Assembly: GCF_037975245.1 (NCBI RefSeq)
Contig: NC_092582.1
Location: 23,339,577 to 23,403,576 of the forward strand
Direction of reading: 5' to 3'
DNA from: Apostichopus japonicus
Taxonomy: Eukaryota; Echinodermata; Holothuroidea; Aspidochirotida; Stichopodidae
DNA: 64,000 bases
Below, piece by piece: positions 35,567-53,619 of this stretch (positions are counted from its first letter, which is position 1; every line of letters starts with the position of its first letter). The notes below the pieces were generated by a model. The model worked only from the letters and a program-made list of their open reading frames with translations, was not told the origin of the DNA and searched no databases. The translations under genes and the position numbers were made by a program.

Positions 35567-35789
<223 letters not shown>

Positions 35790-35999
35790 ATTACGGTATT
35801 CGAGACCAGGTTTAAGCCTTAGGATTGTCCACCTATACCGGCGGGCCATGTACGTTTCTGAATCTAAAATGAGTAAGATTTTGGTTCTAACTTGGCATTT
35901 GGCCCAACCAATGTTACTATCTGGCTTTCGCGTAGATTATTAATTGAAAACCCCTGGCCTGTATCCTTCCCTTAACCCCTCTTCCGAATTCTCCTCCGA

Positions 36000-42600
<6,601 letters not shown>

Positions 42601-42613
42601 CCTGCTGTATCGT

Positions 42614-43355
42614 TAAAAAAAATAATCCTTACAAAATAAATCCTGAAAAGGGTTTTCTTAGTCAGGTCAATTGTGATCTTATTTTGAGTAATACTTGTTA
42701 AAATTGTTGGGAAGGAAATTTAAGAAAGTTGGACACTGGAATTGGGATCTACTAGTTCTGAACAAGTCAATATAAACCATATATCACACAAAGAATAGAC
42801 CTAGGGGTCTTTGGATATATTTCTTCAAGAATACCAAATGGAACTCATGGGCTGTAGTCTCACATTATTGAAGCATGTTTTAGGGTTGTGTTAACACACA
42901 TTAATGTACAGTTTAATTGTGTTCAGTTGTTTTACACTGTAGACTGAGTAGATGGTGCCTAAACATAACCAAATAAATAAGTAAATAAATAAAATTAATC
43001 CTTACAAAATTATTCCTGAACAGGGTTTTCTTAGTCAGGTCAATTGTGATCTTATTTTGAGTAATACTTGGTAAAATTGTTGGGAAGAAAATTTAAGAAA
43101 GTTGGACACTGAAATTGGGATCTATTAGTTCTGAACAAGTCAATATAAACCATATATCACACAAAGAATAGACCTACATGTCTTTGGATATCTTCCAGGA
43201 TACCGCATGGAACTCATGGGCTGTAGTCTCACATCACTGAAGCATGTTTTAGGGTTGTGTTAACACACATTAATGTACAGTTGAATTGTGTTCAGTTGGT
43301 TTACACTGTATACTGAGTAGACGGTGCCTAAACATAACCAAATAAATAAATAAAT
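42614..43355. repeat. 373-bp tandem duplication
   Basis: AATCCTTACAAAAT...GTCAGGTCAATTGTGATC begins at about 42622 and recurs 373 bp downstream (GTCAGGTCAATTG at 42661 and 43034). The copies differ by scattered substitutions and a few small indels, and both end in (AAAT)n-rich sequence (42970-42993 and 43340-43395). Confidence 0.92.
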
Positions 43356-44250
43356 AGTTAAATAAATAAATTGTTAAATAAATAAATAAATAAAATTACA
43401 GTACAGAAGAGTATATCTGAGTCCTTGAGTTTATAAACAAAGGAATCTGTCAATATGGTAAATTGAAATATATACTTTGAAAACATTTAAAATATAATCA
43501 AATCTGACATTTTTAAATTTAAAAAAATAAAATTGGGAAGGAAAGAGAAAATCTTAACAAGGGCTGTCAATTTTTGTAGAGCTCCCTTTGTTGTATTAAA
43601 ACTTTTAAAAAGTTTTAAATAAAATACTATTCTATTAGGAAACAAAATCTGATTCAAACAGCTCTTAAAAGAAAAAAAAAATTGGAAATGACAAAGTTAT
43701 CATTATTTATAGTTATAAATATTTTTATTTGATGGTTATTTGATGGATATTAAATAAAATGGTTACACTATCTATTTACCAGTGAAAATTTTAGCGCCTT
43801 ATCAGTGACCAGAAAAAAAAGATATGATCGGAAGTGAGGACTGACTTTAAATTTGCCAAGAAGTTAAGAAATTTCTGCTTATATCATTGAACGTTATACA
43901 TTGCATTCTTTAGGTTTGTAGAAAAAGTGAAAACTTTAAAATAGGAGCAAGGATGCCCATCAATTATCATGGGTGGTGTGTACAATTAATGATAGAGCTC
44001 TGAGATAAACAATTTTACCAAACAACTTTAAAAAGAAAAAATTCTAAAATATCTGTTTCTAGAGATCATATCACGGTTTTGAATCTTTCCTTCCCACACT
44101 AGAATGGATGGATGACTTGACGACCAACAAGTCTAAATAAGACATCGCTGACTGACATTTCTTGTGAAGTTTAAGTAATTATCTTATAACCATGTTTATT
44201 TATTTATTTTCAAAAGGAGGAAGGTTGTTTTGTAAATGCTGGAGCTACTA

Positions 44251-44508
44251 TATAGTCCTTATTAACACACATGCATGCTAATAAACTGACAACCTTTTGA
44301 AGGGACCCTGATATATACACAGTTTATCTCGCAAACAGAGGAACCAGAGTTTTCGCCAGAAATTTGACGGAGTTGTTCTACTAAATAGTCCTTATGAACA
44401 CATGTATGCTAATAAACTGACAACCTTTTGAAGGGACCTTGATATATACGCAGTTTATCTCGCAAACGTAGGAGCCAGATTTTTCGTCAGAAATTTGAAG
44501 GAGTTGTT
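44251..44508. repeat. 133-bp tandem duplication
   Basis: TAGTCCTTA at 44253 and 44386 starts two copies sharing ATGCTAATAAACTGACAACC, TTTGAAGGGACC, CAGTTTATCTCGCAAAC and CAGAAATTTGA. Divergence is modest. Confidence 0.9.
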
Positions 44509-47500
44509 TCGTCACAACGGTTACAGTCATGTGTCGACTATAAAAAGGTTGTGGTCTGTTTTGCCTCTCCCATTAACTGGCTCTGTTGATACAAAAACAG
44601 TGTAATCTCGCTATACTTTTAAATGTTAACTGGACCACCTCAAAATTATGGCTCCAATTTGCTAAAACAAATTCTACTCCCAAAATTCAAACGAAAATAT
44701 CTGTGAAGTTATAAATTAATGCAATTTAAAAAAAAAATTTTTACTGCGAGTAAAACAGCTAACTGATACAGTGTCATTGGGAATTGGTTTCATACTCGGA
44801 ATCTAGCGTGCTTCCCTAAGAGCCTGATCCTCTTGTACTACGTGGTCCAAACATTTGCCTAATTTATGAACGTAATTGTAGCAATTTAACAAAATCTTAC
44901 AAACTCGTTGTAGATTGCCAGATCTGTAGTTTGCTTTATAGAACAGTGTTTTAGCATGTTTACAATGGATATTCATGAAACAACATCAAAAGTTCAATAT
45001 TTTTTTTTTTTTGGAATTGCATAAATTTATGCTGAGCAGAGAGTCTGCAATTTGTACATACAATCAATGTCTTGGCAGTCTTTGTTATATAGGGGTCCAT
45101 GTGTTGGTCTTCGTACTATTGCAAAACGAATAATAATGTAAGGAAAAGGAATCCTTCTCGAGGGTTAACTCAAACATTAAACAAGTGCAGAGAGAGAGAG
45201 AGAGGGGGTACCTTTAAGTTTAATCTAATAACCATTATATCTATCTTTATGGGAAAGCAGGCTGACTTACTACGCAGTAAATTTGCATTATAACTATAAT
45301 CAGGGTTTATTTTTACAGGTACGGTATTAACGGACTTTATATACTGGAAAGTCATTGTCTTTGTGAAGACACCCGCATTTTACTCAGAGAACATAGGAAA
45401 TTGGTTTGAATCCATGCCTAGCATATAATGGTATCTTTACTGGTAGTGCTATGATGTTCTCATGTTTACTCTGCTACTGTGTGCCGTCATTGTACATAGA
45501 CACATATACACCTGTATGGTAGGCCGGCATAACCTGAAAGATTCTTGGAAAGGTATTAGACCAGCTGGTTTGACAAAAGTTCTACAATGTATAACCCGGT
45601 GTGCTATCTTTCCTTTTATACTGTATTTACCTTCCACCCAGTGCAGTCGACGTCATCAGCGTTATTGATTTCTGCGACAGTAATGTCTTTTATAATTCAG
45701 TTGTGCACACTCTCAGAGGACAGTGTTCTAATATCTATCCCCAGAAGTTTGTGACAGGATATTTATTTACAGTACCACTTGGTCCGACCTTCCCCGTGAC
45801 GTAAAAAATAAAGACCACTTGGCATTACGGTGTAGAAATATTAGGTTTATGTTCTTTACTTGAGAATTTGAGGACTCATTCCTCTCCCCCCCCCCTTTTT
45901 TTTTCTCTTTTTATGATTGGTAGTGTAGCATTCATTATTGACTGACTTCAGTCTGGTTAACATAAAGTTGAACTTTTCACAAACGGTCTACATTTTTTGA
46001 CGTAGCTGCTATAATACACACTGTACACTAAAGCTACTGTACAGACCTCGTATATGGATATATAGGACATGGTTGCAACTGTTAGAGTTACGTAGATGTC
46101 TGGCTCTCTCAGCCTGCTTATGTCTGTAGTGATTGACAAGATATAGCTAAGTTGTGTGTTCAGCTGCTAACGTGGAATCATCAACTGTTTACTGTGGTCG
46201 TCGGTATTAAACTGTAACAATAGACAGCAGTATCGATTGGAATGTAGCAGTGTCGAGGGAGGGGAGGGGAACGGGGGGCCCCTGTGCTGACAAGAAGAAG
46301 GTATAACATAGGAGCCATGAGGAAAGGGAAGGGGTAAGTTTTAGAAAATAAGATAAACAAAGGTGTAGTTATTTTCTCAGTCTATTACGTACAGTTATAT
46401 GTGATTGCTTAACAGCTCTGTACAAATTAGTATACAATACACCATGTGAAAACAACCACCAAGAAATGGCCACGGAGAGAAATAGTGGGTGTGTCCACTT
46501 CCTGGGGACTTTCCCTTTCTGTTGAAAAAAAATAACTGATACTGGTATGGGTATTTATTGAATATTTTGGCGGGGGAAAAAAAAACAGGTCTCGAAATTC
46601 AGGCTATCTACTGGCTGAATGCTAATCTTGCCACTTGCCAGTAGATGAAAATGGGCACTTTTTTACCAGTAGACAATTGACCAAAACAATTACGTTATAA
46701 GTTGGTTGACTATCATCGATAAATTAAATTAAAATTAATTTGGTGTATCTAGTTATCATGAGATATGATTGCATCGCTCCCATTTATAAGCCTGTTCAGT
46801 AACTGATGTGTGATCGTTGTAATTCAGGAAATATGCCAGCACTGAGAAATTGATTTTAGTCCGTTTTTGTTTTATTTGAAACACTTGCATAATTTTGAAA
46901 GTTTACAAGAGTGGCTTAAATTGTGGAATTCTTGGCCTGAAAAGAAAAGGAAAAGAACCAAAAAAAAAATGTTGGAATGTTACCTTGGCAACCTGGTAGA
47001 CTTTTACATTTCCTGCAATACTTTAAGATCAACAGTAGATTTATGTACAGTACATGATATGAAATATTAAAACATTTTTTGTGACATACTTGTGTGTAGC
47101 ATTGTCTTTGGTTTTTTTTCTAACCTGCATTTCCCACTTCTGGAATTACTATCATGTTTTAAGATCAGTAGCAATTTGAAAGTATCTCTTTTCCATAGAG
47201 TTTCCTTTTCCTTTTAAAGGTCGTTATAATCAATTTTATCTATTTTCTTAACCTCCTAAATGTCTGAACTTTTGCATAGAGTACAGTTCTGTAGTACATA
47301 GTTACATGCTTGCCCTAAAGTAATTTCATTTATGTAGTGAGCAAGGCACTTCCCCAAAAAAAGATTGGCGTCTCAAAAAGTAGAGGGCTCTCTTCCGCAT
47401 TTAGAAATATCATTGGTTATATCCGATGGTGACTGAGGCTGTCTGTATGAGAGAAGGCTAACCTGTGGTTTTAATGTACAGTAAGTGCAGAACAGTACAG

Positions 47501-48240
47501 TACAGTAATGTGTTTTAATGGTGATCTGTAAAATGGGTTGTCATTAATTAATTAAAAAATAAATTATATTGAACTAACATGTGACCTCACCTTTGTTTTA
47601 GCTATGTTTGGCTTCATTGCCAATTTTTACCAAACCTGTATCTAGTATGATTTGAAAATGTCGAGGTAGGATAACAACTTCATCTAAACTTTTAAGACTA
47701 AAGACAGATTGATGCAGGGAAGCATTGCTGATCATCTACTTGATGGTCAACATTTCATCCCCGGGCAGGACAATGTCACAGCACTCGCTCAGTGTTCGGT
47801 ACTCAGTCCATAAATAGCAGATAAGAACTTTTCTTTCAAAAATTTAAAAAGTTTTAAGAATGTCTTATAGGTCGCTTAGAACATTAAACTTAAACTAAAC
47901 TTTGTTGTTCTGAATTGAACTTTGTGCATAGATTTTGCACATCGTTTTTGGATGATAAATGATAAAAGTTGGTTTTTCGTATTTGCTCTCAAGAGGATTT
48001 AGCGAACGATCCCAAGTTCTAAGAATTTCTCACCGAATGAACAATGAACGTTCAATTCACAAGTCGTTAATGATTACCATCAACTCTACAGTAGACATTT
48101 CTTGCCCTGACATTTTCCCCCTCAATATGACATATTATGCTATTATTATATTACAATTTTACTGTTAGACACTGTGTGCTGGTGTATGGTAGTACTTGGT
48201 AAATATGTGGGTGCATCAGTTCAGTAGGACAAAAAAATAA
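44509..48240. other. No gene recognised
   Basis: AT-rich; short ORFs only. A (GA)n patch lies at 45187-45205 and a C run at 45886-45896. ACAGTACAGTACAGTA occurs near 47490-47505. Nothing here supports a gene. Confidence 0.4.
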
Positions 48241-48249
48241 AATTATAGT

Positions 48250-48675
48250 GCATATGTACAGTACATAGCATGGTTATTAAACTTGCATGGTTATGGTTAT
48301 TAAACATGTAATCATTGTGCATACATAGCATGGTTATTAAACATGCAATCATTGTGCATACATAGCATGGTTATTAAACATGCAATCATTGTGCATACAT
48401 AGCATGGTTACAAAACATGTAATCATTGTGCATACATAGCATTGTTATTAAACATGCAATCATTGTGCATACATACAAAGGTTATTAAACATGCAAGCAT
48501 TGTGCATACATTGCATGGTTACAAAACATGTAATCATTGTGCATACATACAATGGTTATTAAACATGCAAGCATTGTGCATACATAGCATGGCTATTAAA
48601 CATGTAATTATTGTGCATACATAGCATGGTTATTAATCATGCAATCATTGTGCATACATAGCATGGTTATTACAG
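48250..48675. repeat. 37-bp tandem repeat, about 11 copies
   Basis: The unit contains CATAGCATGGTTATTAAA followed by CATGCAATCATTGTGCATA. ATCATTGTGC recurs every 37 bp from 48311. Variants alternate TTATTAAAC with TTACAAAAC and GCAATC with GTAATC or GCAAGC. The 60-codon ORF over it is an artefact. Confidence 0.95.
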
Positions 48676-49835
48676 CCCCCCTAACCACATCTGTTTTTTT
48701 CATTTATTTTTTTGCCATCAGAATTAATGAACTGCTTTATTATGAAACTGTGAGAATGGAAGAATTATCTCAGAAAGTTGTTGGTGATTTTTTTTAAATT
48801 TCTTTTACAATAAAACAGCACTTTTAAAATGGTGACTAATAGATCTCAATTATGCTAGGACAGTACCACCTACTGGGCGGCCTTCATAAGTAAAAGTTCA
48901 ACATCCTAATTGATAGAGGGCAAAACCCAGTGCTATAAATGTTCCACACACAGCCTTAGCCTAGCCAAATCCCCACAGAGGCAAACAATAGACTAGCCTT
49001 TGACTAGACACAATAACCAAGTCTTGGGTCTGTACAAGGTTACCACTAGTCAAGGACCTTGAACATATAAATGTTGTTTACACAGAGTGACCTTGGGCTA
49101 GCCATGGAGAGATTGCTCTCCCAGCAATGAGTACGTAACGTTACGTAACACTGTCTGGCTCAGGCTAGGTTTGGCCTCGCCAACATAATTACAAGTTCCT
49201 CTGGAGATGACAGAAAATGTTTGTACAAGGACTAAAACAGGAGGGTTCTAAAGATTCCAGATTGGTTAGAATTCAGGGGAAACAAAGAGAAGGTTTCTCA
49301 AGGTTAGCGGCCAGATTAGAAAAAGAGAGCTGCATATAAATGACCTTACCTTGGGTTAGTTGAGTTGGGTGTATTTTAATGGCCAACGAGAAACATGTCA
49401 GAGAGATAAGAAAAGAAAAAAGATTGATTTCCCTTCCTAATAGGGGAGGAGAAGACTATATGTAGATAAACTTTTGAGTGGGTGGAGTTCATGAATGGAC
49501 TTCAGGAACCTTCAAGCTGCGGGGGGGGGGGGGGGGGGTTACTTTAAAGCTAGACACATTTTTATGTCAAATGGTGCTATCTCTGTCAGGCACAGATATA
49601 GTGCATTTTCATCAATGTTTTAACTGTGCTGATTTCTTACTGTAACTGCATAATTTGAAAGTTGAACATTGTATTAATTATGCATAATTTAGTTATATAT
49701 ATACTTTACAATCATACAGAAATGTACAATTTACTTCATCTCCCCCTCCCCCCCTCCCCCTCACCTGTCTCTCCTCAAATAATGCACTCCAAATAATTTA
49801 CAAAACTTTGGTATGTTTTAGCACTGCCCTCTTCC
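48676..49835. other. No gene recognised
   Basis: Unique sequence with an 18-G run at 49521-49538 and a C-rich block at 49741-49765. No coding or RNA feature is supported. Confidence 0.4.
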
Positions 49836-49863
49836 CCCACTGACCCAGGTCAGGGTCAGTGGG
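49836..49863. promoter_or_regulatory. Stem-loop with DR0 nuclear-receptor-like half-sites
   Basis: Perfect 11-bp inverted repeat CCCACTGACCC/GGGTCAGTGGG with a loop that is exactly AGGTCA. Read along the plus strand, AGGTCA-GGGTCA (49847-49858) is a direct repeat without spacer (DR0), the arrangement known for GCNF/NR6A1 sites. It lies 1.7 kb upstream of an NR6A-type exon. That it is a regulatory site is inference. Confidence 0.4.
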
Positions 49864-51377
49864 TCAAAGCCCACTCCCTAGTTACATTTTAAAGTACATA
49901 ATAGAAAAAAACACCCCGGCAACAAAAAACACTAAATAGTCATTAAAGACATCGCATCGAAGTTAAGTTTAAATCATCAGTCATGCTTTTTTTTTCCCTT
50001 TTCTTTTATCATTTAAGTTTGCGCTATGAGTCAAAGCACTCAAATTCTCTTGATTAATAATGTAGTTCTCCCAAACTAATGTCACAATATCTATGCAAAA
50101 CAAGGCCAGTTCAATATTGTATTAATTGGAAAGTCGAAGGCTGTGTACAGTATTTCAGGGAGTAATTTAGTGTCCAAAATATTCTTAGCCGTGTTGAAGC
50201 TGTTGAAAGTTTGTCTCACATGAAATAACGTACTGTTTCTGTGTACACGACAAACTGCTACACACATCTTTGAATGTGTACTGTGTGTGTGTGAATATAA
50301 CATGCATATTTCCCTAGCATACCAGATAAATTATTCCCATTCTGAAAGTTGCCAATTTTTAAATGGTCTCACTCGGACAAAAACACAAATTTACACGGAA
50401 GATGAAAACAAATACTGCAGAGTCGGGATGAAAATATAGGTCACAGTTTTAAAAAGAAATTTATTGAACCTGGTAGTGGGATCATGATGTCAGTAAACAT
50501 ACAAATTATCGAAATTAATGATACGGGTTGGCTATGATATTTAAAGTACATTATCTGAGCACTGTTTACCTTGCATAAATGGAACAGGCAATTCTGTGTC
50601 CCAAAGCTAAATTGCAACATGAATTCGTCAATATTTAATGACGTCAAGCCCACTTACTAATTACACAGTGTTTAATGATGTAAGAGTGCGTCATATTTCA
50701 CATCCCAATTAACCAATCACAGCCATTGGTCTAACTCCACTGTACCTGTTGGTGAACTGTTATCACTGTGCACCTTCTTCTTGGTTTGTGTAGTATGTAT
50801 CATACATCAGCACTGACTACTGCCTACATTTGCAATGTTGATGGTAAATAACTTAAATTTTTTTGAGGAACACGGCGCGGAATTAATAACTGATTAAAAG
50901 TTCATCCAAAGACAGTTGTACTAGTTCCGCTTCCATTCACTGGATGGAAGTCAAATATGGTATGAAAAAGCCTGGAAAGTCCATTCCATTCCATAACAAT
51001 AACCTAGATTGTTAAAAACAAAATTAAGATCCCCTCTCATAAGAAGGAATAATGCCATAACATATTACTTACATTGGAGAAAAGGTGATGTAAACTTTGT
51101 GTTCAATCGTCACTTCTAAAGAGTATCCCCACCCCCCTTTCCCACTCTGACGTTTTGTTAAAATTGTTCATATTGTGGCTACTAGGTGTTTTTTAGATAC
51201 AGTACATCGATAGCCAAAAGTGTGCAGTTTGTAATCGTACTATATTTAGTAAATGTGAAGTAAATGTGATATTTTACTGTACATAACTGGACACTGACAC
51301 CAAGTGTTTTGTTTCTCATTTATGTTGATCTTGGATATGAGTCTTTGCAATGTTAAAATTCGTAAGTTAATGACAAA
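49864..51377. other. No gene recognised; upstream flank or intron of the receptor exon
   Basis: AT-rich non-coding sequence between the DR0 stem-loop and the 51.38-kb stem-loop. Short ORFs on both strands show no family resemblance. Confidence 0.45.
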
Positions 51378-51417
51378 TGACCTTTCTAACACTGTACTAC
51401 AGTGATTAGAAAGGTCA
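51378..51417. other. Long stem-loop with inverted TGACCT/AGGTCA, 133 bp before the exon
   Basis: TGACCTTTCTAACACTGT (51378-51395) pairs with ACAGTG-A-TTAGAAAGGTCA (51399-51417): 18 base pairs, one bulged A and a 3-nt loop. The outer ends form an inverted pair of AGGTCA half-sites. It sits in the intron or 5' flank immediately before the NR6A-type exon. The function is unknown. Confidence 0.75.
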
Positions 51418-51549
51418 CTGTAGGTTTCTCATCTGAGCGGGAGTGCTAAGGTCGTGAGGGGACAGGTAAACTCATCACTCTTAATTATCCAAACCTGGTC
51501 AGTGGATTTTCATATTATTTACGGAGGTCTCTTCACCCATTTGTTTCAG

Positions 51550-52475
51550 GTTCGACATGAAGCGTTCATTTGATGGTGGAGGAGTGATGGTCGACATGCA
51601 CAAGTTCTCGCCGCCTCGATTCGATAACAACAACATCGATGAGCGTCATTCGATCAAGCTCCCGCCGTCTAAGCGTTGGAGCGGTTTCCAGCCGCCGCAC
51701 AGCCGACGTACCCCACCCAGCAGTAGCCCGCCCCACTACCCGACGTCCCCGCCCCTCCACAGCATGGGTTCCCCCCGACACGTGCCTCCGTTATTAGTCG
51801 TTCCTGGAATCTTTCACACTTGCAGTCAGAACAAGTCCACGATAGGGGACCCGTACTTTGTCAAGAGTCCTCATACCTCCGTCATGGAGTCCTCTTATCC
51901 TTTAACTCTCAGCCCGTACGGACACGGTACACTGTCCTCTCCAGGCGGCCTTCCCGCATCTCTGTCCCAGGCAGCGTCGTCCTCTCTGGGTATGTCCAGG
52001 TCCGCAGGGTTCCTGCCTTCCCCGGGAGCGCTCAGCTCCGGTGGGGTCATGCTGTCTCCTTTCTCAGCGGGTCCCAACACAAGACCGGGCAACACCCGCT
52101 TCCCATTCCCACCCCATCTTCCAGTGGGTTCCCACCACCACCTGTTACAGGATACCATGGAGGCAGAGTCCAGAATGACGAAACCCTCTGGGAGGGGTTC
52201 AGCCGGGTTGGACAGCCAGGGACACAGTGACGGGAGTAACTCGGACGAGGACGAAGCTCTGATGCTCTGCAGCATCTGCAGCGACAAAGCGACCGGTCTT
52301 CACTACGGGATCATCACCTGTGAGGGGTGCAAAGGGTTCTTTAAGAGGACCGTGCAGAACAAGAGGATCTACACGTGTGTGGGGACCGGAAACTGTGAAG
52401 TGACGAAAGCACAACGAAATAGATGTCAGTACTGCCGGTTTCAAAAGTGCCTGAGAATGGGAATGATGCTGGAAG
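51550..52475 (+). CDS. NR6A: NR6A-type (HR4/GCNF-like) orphan nuclear receptor: N-terminal and DNA-binding-domain exon
   Basis: Partial gene: one exon of a DNA-binding transcription factor acting in the nucleus. The acceptor is TTTCAG|G (51549/51550) and the donor GAAG|GTAAGC (52475/52476), leaving phase 1. ATG at 51557 (purine at -3) is the likely start, though the frame is open to the acceptor. Residues 1-237 form a Pro/Ser/Gly-rich A/B region with an acidic patch [10 protein letters not shown] just before the DBD. Residues 238-303 are the DBD: finger 1 C238, C241, C255, C258; P-box CEGCKG (255-260); finger 2 C274, C280, C290, C293; then [11 protein letters not shown]. The phrases [30 protein letters not shown] and [16 protein letters not shown] are those of arthropod HR4 and resemble vertebrate GCNF (NR6A1). 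NR6A receptors bind DR0 or TCAAGGTCA sites and mostly repress. The hinge and ligand-binding exons are not found in the window. Confidence 0.9.
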
Positions 52476-52534
52476 GTAAGCAACTGTTCGAATTATTATT
52501 ATTATACAGCTATGAGCTGCATGTATATATGTAC
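52476..52534 (+). other. Start of the intron after the DBD exon
   Basis: GTAAGC is a consensus 5' splice site. The open frame continues for about 46 codons past it only because the intron and SINE happen to lack stops; that extension is not receptor-like and should not be annotated as protein. Confidence 0.85.
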
Positions 52535-52722
52535 ACGCCTTCAGTGAAATTACGACCTTCCTTACCCGTTTCGAACCTCTGGACATACAATCAGGGTCCA
52601 TATCCTAGTGGTTAGGGTGACCGCATATAAAGCGAGAGGCCTGGGTTCTAATCCCTTTGATTGGAAACTGGAAGTTTTTTCACTGTTCTAGATTTTCCAA
52701 CTCACTGCAATTTCAATATGTA
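52535..52722 (+). mobile_element. tRNA-derived SINE, copy C, 60 bp inside the receptor intron
   Basis: Plus-strand copy of the family at 28.6-29.1 kb. Shared parts are AGTGAAATTACGACCTTCCT, TTTCGAACCTCTGGACATAC, CCTAGTGGTTAGGGTG, CCGCATATAAAGCG, GAGGCCTGGGTTC and TTTTTTCACTGTTCTAGA. It is more degraded than A and B (B box GGTTCTAATCC) and lacks the first part of the leader. It is followed at 52727-52775 by TA-rich sequence, the equivalent of the (TA)n tail. It has the same orientation as the receptor gene. Confidence 0.87.
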
Positions 52723-52739
52723 TAATATATGAGTATAAA

Positions 52740-53500
52740 TAAATATATATATATATATTTATTATATATATACATAGTATAGGATCACCTTACAGACACT
52801 ATGCAGTACTTACGGTATATGAATCTGGTGACATTTGACATAGCTATACACACTATTCCCATCTACCACTGTACTGATTAGCTCCTGTTCACTTGTTTGT
52901 TCCTTACCTGTCTCTACTCTTCATATCTAAATGCACTTCTAATTTACTGCACATGGCAACTTGCGGTATCCAGTATCTGTTGGACTCGAGCGCTATCAAA
53001 AAAATGTTTGGTTTTAAGGAGGACTGGAACCAGTGACCTTGGATCACAAGACCTGCTGGCTGCAAGGGGGAGGGGCAGGGGTGGGTATGCTATAGTACCT
53101 TGCTGAGTCAATGGTATCTTCTGTAATGGAGATGTGATATTTGTCAATAAGCTAGGTCTAAAATATTTAGGTTCTTAACATGACTTAATGATGGTATTTA
53201 GTTTTAGTGAGTACACTGACATTCTGCATCAAGTGAAAATATGAAAAGAAAAAAAAAACCCAGCAACAATGAGAATGTACCAGGTTTCTGATGCTATTGG
53301 TAAATACTGTGACATCACAGATTTACAAAATGACAGCTCCCAGACACACAACTCCTTTAAACCAAGGATGTCTCCTACATGGAGCAAGATTTGTATATGA
53401 AGTGTGCAGTTTTTTTTTGTTCTCCCAGGATCTTTGCAAATACATATATAAGCTAATGATGATGGTTAGGTTTGTGCCCCCCCCCCACCCCCCTTTAAGA
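52740..53500. other. Intron; TA-rich patch and one possible SINE relic
   Basis: TA-rich at 52740-52775. The stretch 53018-53065 (ACTGGAACCAGTGACCTTGG, then ATCACAAGACCTGCTGGCTG) looks like an inverted degenerate tRNA-derived sequence, but with too little left to call. There is a C run at 53478-53493. Confidence 0.4.
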
Positions 53501-53600
53501 TTGGAAAATCAATGTGGATAGAGAAATCTCTGAAACTTAAACCAGGGTACCTAAGAGCACCTCATCGTAAGGTCACTGGATCAATTCCTAATCTTGTCAT
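53501..53600 (+). mobile_element. Second SINE-like family, copy 1
   Basis: TTGGAAAATCAATGT, ATAGAGAA, then AGAGCACCTCATCGTAAGG, TCACTGGATCAATTCC. The last part resembles the anticodon/T-arm half of a tRNA with B box GGATCAATTCC. A diverged partner lies at 55849-55945, 2.35 kb downstream. Confidence 0.6.
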
Positions 53601-53619
53601 TAGATTTTTGTCTTATCTT

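Noticed and set aside
52476-52615. C-terminal extension of the receptor ORF past the donor
   Set aside because: A consensus GTAAGC donor ends the exon, and the added residues come from intron and SINE sequence.
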